Part shown: in pieces, positions 27,059 to 35,489 of the stretch
Layout: every line of letters begins with the position of its first letter
Numbering within the stretch: the first letter of the stretch is position 1
From: Defluviibacillus sp043739385
GTDB taxonomy: Bacteria > Pseudomonadota > Gammaproteobacteria > Burkholderiales > Burkholderiaceae_C
Assembly: GCA_043739385.1 (NCBI GenBank)
Contig: JAYUED010000166.1
Coordinates: 1 to 64,000, forward strand
DNA length: 64,000 bases
Reading direction: 5' to 3'
Made by a program: the position numbers and the translations under genes
The notes under the pieces: model-generated
What the model was told of the DNA's origin: nothing
Database searches by the model: none
What the model saw: only the letters and a program-made list of their open reading frames with translations

Positions 27059-27643
27059 TCAGGCCAAAGCAGCTAAACCCTGGAGCAGCTTGACTACTTC
27101 GGGGGCCGGAGGGAAATCTACCGTGCGCATTGCAAGCTGGCCTCGCCGGTTGAAGTAATAGACCTGTCCAGTGTGGCGGTCAACGCCAGGATTGCGTCCC
27201 TGCAAAAAATCCAACCAAGGATCCAAATCTTTCATAACAGGTACACCTGCCAACCATTGGGAGCCTGTGCTGAACTTTTTCACCCAGGCGGTTAACGCTT
27301 TGGGGTCGTCGTTCAGCGGATCAATGCTGAGCGACACCAGCTGGGCCCCTGGGATGGCGGGAACCAACGCTGCAATTCTTTGTTGTGCAGAGGCAAACAG
27401 TGCTCCTTGAATCGGGCACGTTGCGCTGCAGCCTGTGAACATCAACTGCAAAGCGGTTACTTTATCTTTAAGCAGCTCTTGCAACGTGGTCTTACGGCCA
27501 TCCTGAAGTTGCAACATGGTGGGTGGCGGGGCGATGGGCGGCGTAACCAGTCCCACGGCGGAATGGGCGTTTAACATCGAATGCATGCCCACGCTGGCCA
27601 GTGTGGCTGTGGCAGCTTGAAGCAGGAGTCGGCGTGAGGTCAA
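27059..27643 (-). CDS. SCO1/SenC-family copper protein
   Basis: A 194-residue thioredoxin-fold protein of the type that delivers copper to cytochrome oxidase or acts as a thiol oxidoreductase. The copper ligands are visible: CxxxC in GCSATC, and the later histidine in VDRHTGQVYYF. The N terminus has a signal segment with Arg-Arg (TSRRLLLQAATA), possibly Tat-dependent. TTG at 27643 is preferred: GGAG lies 6 nt upstream, and the TTGA overlap with the cytochrome stop suggests translational coupling. A longer ATG-initiated frame would overlap the cytochrome gene by 43 bp. Confidence 0.88.
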   Translation of the reverse strand: MTSRRLLLQAATATLASVGMHSMLNAHSAVGLVTPPIAPPPTMLQLQDGRKTTLQELLKDKVTALQLMFTGCSATCPIQGALFASAQQRIAALVPAIPGAQLVSLSIDPLNDDPKALTAWVKKFSTGSQWLAGVPVMKDLDPWLDFLQGRNPGVDRHTGQVYYFNRRGQLAMRTVDFPPAPEVVKLLQGLAALA

Positions 27644-28170
27644 GAGGTTCTCCGATTTAAATATACCCACACATCGGCGCATTGGGCATCGGTGATGGCG
27701 TAATTCGGCATAGTTTGGTTAATCAACACCAAAGCAGGGTCTATGCCTTGGCGTAACAGCTTGCAAAAGGTTTTCACGTCGTAGGTCGAGGGCGGTCCAC
27801 CGCGACGCTGTTTAGCTTGGGTAAGCCAAACGGCGTTCAGGGCCGGGCCAAAACGATTGGAGTCGAGAACCGTCGTGGCAGCTTCTTTGGCCGCTGGCCC
27901 CGCTACATGGCAATTAGTGCAGCGGGTAGCAGCGATGGGTAAAGCCTCATCGTGACCGATCAAGCGTCCACGCAAAGGCTGGTCTGCGCTGGCGTCAAAC
28001 AATTGCAGCCCTTGCGTCACACTTTGCACTTCACGTTGATTTTCACGGACTAAGCCGATGGCAGAAATACCAATTAAAGCTGCTAATACCAGCGCGATCA
28101 CCCAGGGTTTGGGAGGGGTAAGCCTGGGTTCCTGCTTTGGTGAAGCACTCAATGCAGGTTTACTCGGCAC
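27640..28170 (-). CDS. Membrane-anchored c-type cytochrome
   Basis: A mono-haem cytochrome c of about 176 residues. An N-terminal membrane segment (PWVIALVLAALIG...) is followed by haem-binding CTNCH and a C-terminal methionine candidate in TMPNY with a helix ending VWVYL. The start is uncertain: GTG 28170 overlaps the guaB end by 11 bp and is preferred, but TTG 28152 or a start inside guaB at 28203 are possible. It is coupled to the SCO-like gene by a TTGA overlap, suggesting a shared redox or copper role. Confidence 0.8.
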   Translation of the reverse strand: MPSKPALSASPKQEPRLTPPKPWVIALVLAALIGISAIGLVRENQREVQSVTQGLQLFDASADQPLRGRLIGHDEALPIAATRCTNCHVAGPAAKEAATTVLDSNRFGPALNAVWLTQAKQRRGGPPSTYDVKTFCKLLRQGIDPALVLINQTMPNYAITDAQCADVWVYLNRRTS

Positions 28171-29629
28171 GGTAGTTGGGCGCCTCTTTGGTAATTTGCA
28201 CATCGTGCACATGGCTTTCACGGATGCCGGCGGTAGTGATTTCCACAAACTCAGCCTTGTTCTTCATGTCTTCAATCGTGGCGCAACCACAGTAGCCCAT
28301 GCTGGCGCGCACTCCACCGGCCATTTGGAACACGATAGACACCATGGAGCCTTTGTAGGGCACGCGACCTTCGATGCCTTCAGGCACTAATTTGTCTGCA
28401 TTCGGATTGCCGGTGGTGACTTCTTGGAAGTATCTGTCCGCACTGCCCTGCTGCATTGCGCCAATGCTGCCCATGCCCCGGTAGCTTTTGTAGCTGCGGC
28501 CCTGGAACAGCACTACTTCGCCGGGCGCCTCTTCGGTGCCTGCGAACATGCCGCCCATCATTACAGTGCTGGCACCAGCGGCAATGGCTTTGGCGATATC
28601 GCCGCTGAAGCGGATTCCACCGTCTGCAATCAACGGAATACCTGAGCCAAGAAGCGCGATCGCCACACTGTCAATCGCCATGATTTGTGGCACACCCACA
28701 CCGGCCACTATGCGGGTGGTGCAGATAGAGCCAGGACCAATGCCCACTTTGACCGCATCCGCGCCTGCTTCAGCCAGCGCTAACGCTGCCGCGCCAGTGG
28801 CAATGTTGCCACCCACTACGTCAATGTGTGGGTAGTTACGTTTGACCCAGCGCACGCGCTCAATTACGCCATGGCTATGGCCGTGTGCTGTATCAACAAC
28901 GATAGCATCTACACCAGCTCTGGCAAGGGCTTCTACCCGTTCTTCTGTGCCTTCGCCCACGCCCACCGCTGCGCCTACGCGCAAATGACCGGACGTATCG
29001 CGTGCGGCATTGGGAAAGCTGGTTTGCTTGGTGATGTCTTTGACGGTAATCAGGCCCTTGAGCGTGAAACTGTCGTCAATCACCAGCAAACGCTCAAGCT
29101 TGAATTTATTCAGCAGTGCTTTGGCTTCGAGCAGCGTGGTGCCATCGGGCACCGTGATGAGCTTGTCACGCGGCGTCATGATTTCACTGACAGGTGCGTC
29201 GTAACGTGTCTCAAAGCGTAAATCACGCCCGGTCACGATGCCGACGACTTTGCCTCCATCAATCACTGGGAAGCCTGAAATGCCCAACTGCTCAGACATG
29301 TCGATCACTTGCCGCACGGTATGCGACGGTGTAATCACAACCGGGTCACGCAATACGCCCGACTCATAGCGCTTCACGCGGGCCACCTCGGCGGCCTGCT
29401 GCTTGATGGTCAGGTTTTTATGCACGATCCCAATGCCGCCCTCTTGCGCAATGGCAATTGCCAAACGCGCTTCGGTTACGGTGTCCATCGCGGCTGAGAC
29501 CAAAGGCAGGTTCAGACTAATATTGCGCGAGAACTGAGTTTTAAGAGAAGTGTCCTTAGGAAGGACATGGGAGAACGCTGGCACCAACAAAACATCGTCG
29601 AAGGTGAGCGCTTTGCCTAAAAGACGCAT
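28160..29629 (-). CDS. guaB: IMP dehydrogenase
   Basis: Oxidises IMP to XMP with NAD+, the committed step of GMP synthesis. Of its 489 residues, about 90-210 form paired CBS domains. The catalytic cysteine is in the loop GPGSICTTRIVAGVGVPQ, and the flap contains KSYRGMGS. ATG 29629 starts with MRLLGKALTFDDVLLVP, typical of the family, and GGAG is about 6 bp upstream. The following cytochrome gene overlaps its end. Confidence 0.98.
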   Translation of the reverse strand: MRLLGKALTFDDVLLVPAFSHVLPKDTSLKTQFSRNISLNLPLVSAAMDTVTEARLAIAIAQEGGIGIVHKNLTIKQQAAEVARVKRYESGVLRDPVVITPSHTVRQVIDMSEQLGISGFPVIDGGKVVGIVTGRDLRFETRYDAPVSEIMTPRDKLITVPDGTTLLEAKALLNKFKLERLLVIDDSFTLKGLITVKDITKQTSFPNAARDTSGHLRVGAAVGVGEGTEERVEALARAGVDAIVVDTAHGHSHGVIERVRWVKRNYPHIDVVGGNIATGAAALALAEAGADAVKVGIGPGSICTTRIVAGVGVPQIMAIDSVAIALLGSGIPLIADGGIRFSGDIAKAIAAGASTVMMGGMFAGTEEAPGEVVLFQGRSYKSYRGMGSIGAMQQGSADRYFQEVTTGNPNADKLVPEGIEGRVPYKGSMVSIVFQMAGGVRASMGYCGCATIEDMKNKAEFVEITTAGIRESHVHDVQITKEAPNYRAE

Positions 29630-29793
29630 GGTATAGCTCCAAAAACAGGATTGTACTTTGCGCGCACTTGCGAACAGCGCCCGATGACGCATCGCTCTGC
29701 GATCCCTTCACTTTCCTCCACTTCCCTCGCTTCCATTTACCATTACTGGGTTCAGCTGTTGCAGCGTCATCCACTAAGACAAAGGATCAATCC

Positions 29794-30555
29794 ATGCGCG
29801 TTCTATCTAAATCTATCATCGTTACCGGCTCTGGTGGTGGCATTGGCGAAGGCATTGCCAAGCGGCTCGCAGAGGAAGGTGCACATATCATCGTAAACGA
29901 CGTCAATGCTGAGTCGGGCGAAAAAGTGACCGCAAAGATTGTGGCAGCTGGTGGTATTGCTTCTTTTTTTGCAGCAGACATGACTAAAACTGTGGATGTG
30001 CAAGCCCTGATCGCCGCTGCAGTCGCACGCTATGGCAAGCTGGATGTCATGGTCAACAATGCCGGCTGGACGCACCGTAACCGCCCTGCCCTCGAGGTCA
30101 GCGAAGACGAGTTCGACAAGTGCTATGCCGTCAACATGAAAAGCATCTACCTCGCCACAATCCATGCCGTACCGGTGTTCCGAGCGGGCGGCGGCGGCAG
30201 TTTCATTAACATTGCCTCCACCGCCGGTATCCGCCCTCGTCCAGGTTTGACCTGGTACAACGGGAGCAAAGGTGCAGTCATCACCACCAGCAAATCTTTG
30301 GCAGCAGAATTGGGGCCAGAAAATATCCGCGTGAACTGTATCAATCCGGTTTTTAACCCCGAAACGGGTCTTTCCACTGCGTTCGCCGGTGGCCCGCTGG
30401 ACGAAGAGCGCAAAGCCAAGTTCCGCGCCAGCATTCCGCTAGGACGCTTCTCCACCGCGCTGGACGTTGCTAACGCAGCGCTGTATTTGGCCAGCGATGA
30501 GGCTGCGTTCATCAGTGGCGTGTGCATTGAGGTTGATGGGGCGAGGTGTGTTTGA
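29794..30555 (+). CDS. Short-chain dehydrogenase/reductase
   Basis: A 253-residue NAD(P)-dependent SDR. The Rossmann motif GSGGGIGEG, the NNAGW motif and the catalytic YNGSK (Tyr-x-x-x-Lys) are all present, with IASTAG providing the catalytic serine and ISGVCIEVDGARCV closing the fold. ATG 29794 follows AAAGGA; the longer upstream frame reads through the guaB promoter region and is rejected. It is divergent from guaB. The substrate is unknown. Confidence 0.92.
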   Translation: MRVLSKSIIVTGSGGGIGEGIAKRLAEEGAHIIVNDVNAESGEKVTAKIVAAGGIASFFAADMTKTVDVQALIAAAVARYGKLDVMVNNAGWTHRNRPALEVSEDEFDKCYAVNMKSIYLATIHAVPVFRAGGGGSFINIASTAGIRPRPGLTWYNGSKGAVITTSKSLAAELGPENIRVNCINPVFNPETGLSTAFAGGPLDEERKAKFRASIPLGRFSTALDVANAALYLASDEAAFISGVCIEVDGARCV

Positions 30556-30600
30556 CGTTGCCCACATAACAGTGCACAGAACAGCTAAGCTTATGACCTC

Positions 30601-31737
30601 ATGAACGCCCCAAAGAATGCCCCAAAACGCCCCGTTGTGATCCCCTTAGTTGACCACCGCAGCGTCCAACGCCACGCCAGCCATGCCATCAAACCCACGG
30701 GGGTGTTGATCGATCAACTTGCGCGCCCTCTGCGCGACCTGCGCATCAGCGTCACTGATCGGTGCAATTTTCGTTGTAGTTATTGCATGCCCAAGGAGGT
30801 GTTCGATAAAGATCACCAGTACCTGCCACACAGCAGCCTGCTGAGCTTTGAAGAAATTACCCGTCTTGCTCGTCTTTTTGTAGCGCATGGTGTCCGTAAG
30901 ATAAGGCTTACCGGCGGTGAGCCATTGTTACGCAAAAACATTGAGGTGCTGATTGCCCAGCTTGCAACGCTGCGCACTGTCGATGGTCAGCCGCTGGATT
31001 TGACGCTCACCACCAACGGCTCGCTGCTCGCCCGTAAGGCTCAAGCCTTGAAAGATGCTGGCTTGAACCGTGTGACTGTCAGCTTGGACGGCCTGGACGA
31101 TGTCATCTTCCGCAGCATGAATGATGTGGATTTCCCGGTGGCCGAAGTGCTGGCAGGCATTGACGCCGCCAAAGCAGCGGGACTCACTGACATCAAAGTC
31201 AATATGGTAGTCAAGCGCGGTACCAATGACCATGAAATCATCCCTATGGCCCGCCACTTCAAAGGCACTGGCGTGAGTCTGCGCTTCATCGAGTACATGG
31301 ACGTGGGCGCAACGAATGGCTGGCGCATGGACGAGGTGATGCCGTCCGCAGAGGTTATCCAGCGCTTGCAAACCGTATGGCCTCTGCATGCGCTAGAGGC
31401 CGCTTCTCTTGGCGAGACGGCGCAGCGCTGGGCTTACCAAGACGGGGGCGGTGAAGTCGGCGTAATCAGCAGCGTTACGCAGGCCTTTTGCCACGACTGC
31501 AACCGAGCACGCCTTTCGACCGAGGGCAAAATCTACCTGTGCCTGTTCGCCCACACTGGCCATGATCTGCGCGGACTGCTGCGCGAGGGGGCCGATGACG
31601 CAAAAATTTCCAGCGCTATCGGTCATATCTGGCAAGGCCGTACTGACCAGTATTCTCAGCGTCGTGCCTCCCTGCCGGCTGACGCGAGCGCAAGTACGCC
31701 TACGCGCCGGGTTGAAATGAGCTACATAGGAGGCTGA
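30601..31737 (+). CDS. moaA: GTP 3',8-cyclase (molybdenum cofactor biosynthesis protein A)
   Basis: Radical-SAM enzyme performing the first step of molybdopterin synthesis. The N-terminal 4Fe-4S motif is CNFRCSYC, the C-terminal cluster is in CHDCNRARLSTEGKIYLCLF, and the protein ends in the required GG. It has 378 residues. The first of a moaA-mobA-moeA run, with 4 bp before mobA. No moaC, moaD or moaE is seen. Confidence 0.97.
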   Translation: MNAPKNAPKRPVVIPLVDHRSVQRHASHAIKPTGVLIDQLARPLRDLRISVTDRCNFRCSYCMPKEVFDKDHQYLPHSSLLSFEEITRLARLFVAHGVRKIRLTGGEPLLRKNIEVLIAQLATLRTVDGQPLDLTLTTNGSLLARKAQALKDAGLNRVTVSLDGLDDVIFRSMNDVDFPVAEVLAGIDAAKAAGLTDIKVNMVVKRGTNDHEIIPMARHFKGTGVSLRFIEYMDVGATNGWRMDEVMPSAEVIQRLQTVWPLHALEAASLGETAQRWAYQDGGGEVGVISSVTQAFCHDCNRARLSTEGKIYLCLFAHTGHDLRGLLREGADDAKISSAIGHIWQGRTDQYSQRRASLPADASASTPTRRVEMSYIGG

Positions 31738-31741
31738 CACG

Positions 31742-32371
31742 GTGACGAACCCTTCAATCAATCCCTCAGAAATAACGGGCCTTATTTTGGCTGGTGGACG
31801 CGGCTCTCGCATGGGTGGCGTGGACAAAGGCTTGCAAAATTTCAACGGCTTGCCCCTCGCGTTGCACACACTGATGCGCCTGCAACCGCAGGTGGGCCAT
31901 GTGATGGTCAACGCCAACCGCAATCTGTCGGCTTACGAAGCCTTTGGTGCTGATGTCTGGCCCGATAGCCTTTCGGACTACGCGGGGCCACTGGCCGGAT
32001 TTTTAACAGGCCTAGAGCGCTGTGAAACACCCTATATGGTGACAGTACCGTGTGACACCCCTTTATTTGCTCTTGATTTGGTAGCACGCTTGGCCGAAGC
32101 ATTGGCCCGTGAAGATGCCGATGTTGCCATGGCAGCTGCCCGCGAAGAAGATGGCCAGCTGCGCACCCAGCCCGTTTTTTGCCTATTGCGTACCGAGTTG
32201 ATGGAAAGTTTGGTCACCTTCACCCACGCTGGCGGCCGGAAAATCGACGCCTGGACGGCACAGCACAAGACCGTAGTCGTGCCGTTTGACTTGCCGCATG
32301 ACAGCGTAAACGGCTTCTTCAACGCCAATACCTTGGCCGAACTGCACTCGTTAGAGGGGAACGCGTCGTGA
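31742..32371 (+). CDS. mobA: Molybdenum cofactor guanylyltransferase
   Basis: Adds GMP to molybdenum cofactor to give the MGD form used by DMSO reductase-type enzymes. The nucleotide-binding N terminus LAGGRGSRMGGVDKGL and the PCDTP metal-binding motif are intact in 209 residues. GTG 31742 starts just after the moaA stop, and the end overlaps moeA by 4 bp (GTGA), so the three genes are probably translated together. Confidence 0.95.
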   Translation: MTNPSINPSEITGLILAGGRGSRMGGVDKGLQNFNGLPLALHTLMRLQPQVGHVMVNANRNLSAYEAFGADVWPDSLSDYAGPLAGFLTGLERCETPYMVTVPCDTPLFALDLVARLAEALAREDADVAMAAAREEDGQLRTQPVFCLLRTELMESLVTFTHAGGRKIDAWTAQHKTVVVPFDLPHDSVNGFFNANTLAELHSLEGNAS

Positions 32372-33699
32372 AGACCTTGAACCAGATCGCTGCTGAGTTG
32401 CAAGGCTACGACCCCCAATCCTTAAGTGCAGCGGGGGTTAATGAATTTTTGTCCCGCTTAGTAGAGCCTGTTACTCAGACTGAAACCATTGGTCTGTTTG
32501 ACGCCTTGGGCCGCATCCTCGCAGTGGAGGTGGTGTCACCTTTCAGCGTACCGCCCCACGACAACTCGGCCATGGACGGGTATGCGTTCAATGGCGCTTT
32601 ATTGGCCACTGCAAACGCCCTACTAACACTGCGCATCGTCGGAACAGCTTTTGCAGGCAAAGCCTGGACGGGTACTTTAGGGCCAAATGACGGCGTAAAG
32701 ATCATGACAGGGGCGATCATGCCCACCGGGCTGGACACGGTTATCCCCTTGGAGTTCACCCAACAAGCAGTGGCTGTGGATGGCAGTGCGTGCATCAGCT
32801 TCCCTGCTCGCCTTTTGCAACTTGGTGACAACCGTCGTTTTGCAGGCGAAGACCTGATGCAAGGTCAATCGGCACTTCAAAAAGGTGATCAACTTACGCC
32901 AGCAGCACTTGGGCTTCTGGCCAGTTTGGGCATTTCTTCCGTCACTGTGTATGCACAGCTCCGTGTTGCCTACTTTTCTACCGGTGACGAGGTGCTCAGC
33001 CTTGGCGACGCTCCGCGTGAAGGTGCTGTGTACGACAGCAACCGCTACACCGTATACGGCCTACTGACGCGTCTGGGATGCAAGGTGATCGACTTGGGAG
33101 TAGTGCGAGATGACCCTGTTTTGCTCGAAGCAGCTTTCAATAGCGCAGTAGCTCAGGGCGCGGATGCCGTCATCACCAGTGGTGGCGTCAGTGTCGGTGA
33201 GGCTGACCACACCAAGGCGATGATGAAAAAGCTGGGTGATGTGGCCTTTTGGCGCATTGCCATGCGGCCTGGTCGGCCAATGGCTGTGGGGCGCATTGCA
33301 CAAGAACGACAAGAGGGTAAAGAGGGGAAAGAAGATCAAAAAATTAGCGCTGTTCTTTTCGGCCTGCCAGGCAACCCTGTCGCGGTGATGGTCACTTTTC
33401 TCGCCTTTGTGCGCCCTGCTCTGCTGCAAATGATGGGCAGTACGGCTAAACCACCGCCACTATTGAAGGCGCGTAGTTCAGACGCTTTGCGCAAAAAACC
33501 AGGGCGTACCGAGTACCAACGCGGCACCGTCAGCACTGCGCCAGATGGCTCGTTGGCAGTGAAAATCACAGGCAACCAGGGTTCAGGCGTGCTCAGCTCC
33601 ATGGTTCAGGCGAACGGTCTCATCGTGCTTCACCACGACCAAGGTAACGTAGACCCTGGAGACACAGTGGATGTAATGGTGTTCGAGGGTTGCATTTAA
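32368..33699 (+). CDS. moeA: Molybdopterin molybdotransferase
   Basis: Inserts molybdate into adenylated molybdopterin. The 443 residues include AMDGYA near 70, the MTGAIMPTG motif and the C-terminal GLPGNPVAVMVTF. A lysine/glutamate-rich tract QEGKEGKEDQK around 315 is extra low-complexity sequence relative to typical MoeA proteins. Starts at GTG, overlapping the mobA stop. Confidence 0.95.
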   Translation: MKTLNQIAAELQGYDPQSLSAAGVNEFLSRLVEPVTQTETIGLFDALGRILAVEVVSPFSVPPHDNSAMDGYAFNGALLATANALLTLRIVGTAFAGKAWTGTLGPNDGVKIMTGAIMPTGLDTVIPLEFTQQAVAVDGSACISFPARLLQLGDNRRFAGEDLMQGQSALQKGDQLTPAALGLLASLGISSVTVYAQLRVAYFSTGDEVLSLGDAPREGAVYDSNRYTVYGLLTRLGCKVIDLGVVRDDPVLLEAAFNSAVAQGADAVITSGGVSVGEADHTKAMMKKLGDVAFWRIAMRPGRPMAVGRIAQERQEGKEGKEDQKISAVLFGLPGNPVAVMVTFLAFVRPALLQMMGSTAKPPPLLKARSSDALRKKPGRTEYQRGTVSTAPDGSLAVKITGNQGSGVLSSMVQANGLIVLHHDQGNVDPGDTVDVMVFEGCI

Positions 33700-33795
33700 C
33701 ACGCTGAGCACTATCTAAGCACTATCTAGCCCAATGTGGCTACAAGCCTAGACCGGTGCGACTGCACCTCCTATTTCAACAAACTAAAGTGCTCC

Positions 33796-34305
33796 ATGAC
33801 CCAAGCGATCTACATCTCATCTATTCCTCTTTTCAAACAAATGCTGGGTGGCTTAAGTGCCGTGCTGAGCAAAGCTGAAGCCCAAGCCGCTGAAAAGAAA
33901 ATTGAACCTAACGCGTACCTGCAAGCCCGCCTGTACCCCGACATGTTCCCATTGCTGCGCCAAGTGCAAGTCGCCACTGATTTCGCCAAAGGCGTGTCAG
34001 CCCGTTTGGCAGGTGTCGAGGTTCCAGTGCTTAAAGACGAAGAGCAGACGTTTGCTGATCTGCAAGCACGTATCACTACAGTGTTGATCTTTATTGAAGG
34101 CTTGGATGCCAAGCTGTTTGATACAGCAGCTACCCGTGAAATCGTTACCCAGGCCGGTACGCCCAAAGAAAAGCGCTTTACTGGTCAGTCGTATTTGGTG
34201 AATTACGCCCTTCCCCACTTCTTTTTCCACGTCACAACGGCTTACGCCATCTTGCGCCATAGCGGTGTGGAAGTGGGTAAGAAAGACTACGTTGGTAGCT
34301 ATTAA
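33796..34305 (+). CDS. DUF1993-family protein
   Basis: A 169-residue helical cytoplasmic protein resembling DUF1993, related to DinB-like four-helix bundles. Segments such as YLQARLYPDMFPLLRQVQ and the ending LPHFFFHVTTAYAILRHSGVEVGKKDYVG match the family. Function is unknown. ATG 33796 is preferred to a start at 33736. It follows moeA by about 95 bp. Confidence 0.9.
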   Translation: MTQAIYISSIPLFKQMLGGLSAVLSKAEAQAAEKKIEPNAYLQARLYPDMFPLLRQVQVATDFAKGVSARLAGVEVPVLKDEEQTFADLQARITTVLIFIEGLDAKLFDTAATREIVTQAGTPKEKRFTGQSYLVNYALPHFFFHVTTAYAILRHSGVEVGKKDYVGSY

Positions 34306-34346
34306 TTATTAATCGGTAGCTGATGATCGCTACCTGATTGTCTGCC

Positions 34347-35399
34347 TTACGGTTTTCGCCGTAATGTGATTCTCTTTGGCGCAATTTTTAGCGTGCTGAG
34401 CATTCGCCCGCGCCGTGCTACTGCAGGTGGCGAGCCTGCGGTAGCCACTGTTACTTGATTAAGCTGATCGCGCAGCGCTTCAATCGTTGCTTGCAACAGC
34501 TCACGCTGCGCCCGTAATTCCGCCACAGTTCCCTCTAATGTGCCCGTACGCTGCCGCAGACTATCAGCCAAGGTTTGATGGTCTGCCTGTTGTTGGAGCA
34601 TATGCTGGCGGTGCGCTTCAGTGTTCGCCACTTGTGATTGCCGTATTTGCTCAAGTTCTTTCTGGTTCTTGTTGGCGCTGCTCCGTTCGCGGTCAACTTC
34701 CAGCATCAGACGTTTCAACTCAACGGCGTGGCGCTCTTCCAAAGTGGTTGCCATTTTGCGTTGCTGCTGTAACTCAAAGGCGCTGCGCTGCTGCGCGGCA
34801 TTGAATCCGTCCACCAGCGTTTGGCGCTCTCCAGCTTGCGCGTCAACTTGACGCTGCAACGCCACACCCTCCCCCTGCGCACGCGACAGCTCTGCTTGCG
34901 TCGCCTGCAACTGCTGCTGCATGGCTTGCTGCGCTTGCCGCACTCCACTAAATTTTTGCTCCAACTCCACAACACGCTGTTGAGCAGCTTGCACCAGTGC
35001 ATCGGCTTCCAGCATCCTCGCTTGCGCGTCGTTTTGCAAGGACTCCACTGCCTCCAGCGCTGCTGATTGCGCGCGTTGCCAGAGTGCCGCCACCATCTCT
35101 CCTGCCGTATCTTGCAACGAGGCGGGCAAATCAGGGTGCTCGATGCGAACCCGGCTTTTGTCACGCAAGGTAGCCCAAAACCGGGTCAACGCCTCGGCTG
35201 GCGCGCTCATGCTGCCTTTGCGCACTAGCTGATAGAGCCGGTTCGCTGTGGGCGTAATACCGTAGCGGAAAAACAGCAATACGCAGACTTCCCGATACAG
35301 TGCCTGCGTTTCTGGATGTTGAGCCCTTAAAACATCAATTTCTGCCTGCAAATCGGTATCTGTCGGGGTTATAGCTTCGGACATTGGGGTTTTTTGCAT
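34347..35399 (-). CDS. KfrA-like DNA-binding coiled-coil protein
   Basis: A 350-residue protein. The N-terminal ~120 residues resemble the KfrA N-terminal DNA-binding domain (VLLFFRYGITPTANRLYQLVRKGSMS, then ALTRFWATLRDKSR). The rest, about 130-320, is almost entirely heptad-like Gln/Ala/Glu-rich coiled coil, followed by a basic tail ITLRRKP. KfrA is best known as a plasmid partition-associated repressor; this one is chromosomal and divergent from a tyrosine recombinase. An inverted repeat lies in the 90-bp gap between them. Confidence 0.85.
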   Translation of the reverse strand: MQKTPMSEAITPTDTDLQAEIDVLRAQHPETQALYREVCVLLFFRYGITPTANRLYQLVRKGSMSAPAEALTRFWATLRDKSRVRIEHPDLPASLQDTAGEMVAALWQRAQSAALEAVESLQNDAQARMLEADALVQAAQQRVVELEQKFSGVRQAQQAMQQQLQATQAELSRAQGEGVALQRQVDAQAGERQTLVDGFNAAQQRSAFELQQQRKMATTLEERHAVELKRLMLEVDRERSSANKNQKELEQIRQSQVANTEAHRQHMLQQQADHQTLADSLRQRTGTLEGTVAELRAQRELLQATIEALRDQLNQVTVATAGSPPAVARRGRMLSTLKIAPKRITLRRKP

Positions 35400-35453
35400 G
35401 ATTCATAAATAATACAACATATTACGTATTTAAATAATATTCAATATAAAATC

Positions 35454-35481
35454 TATGGACATAATCTTAATAATGTCCATA
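35454..35481. promoter_or_regulatory. Inverted repeat between KfrA-like and recombinase genes
   Basis: TATGGACAT (35454-35462) and ATGTCCATA (35473-35481) are perfect 9-bp inverted arms separated by 10 bp. The repeat ends 8 bp before the recombinase ATG. The surrounding 90 bp are very AT-rich. It fits an operator for the KfrA-like protein or a recombinase site. Confidence 0.65.
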
Positions 35482-35489
35482 ATTAGTCT

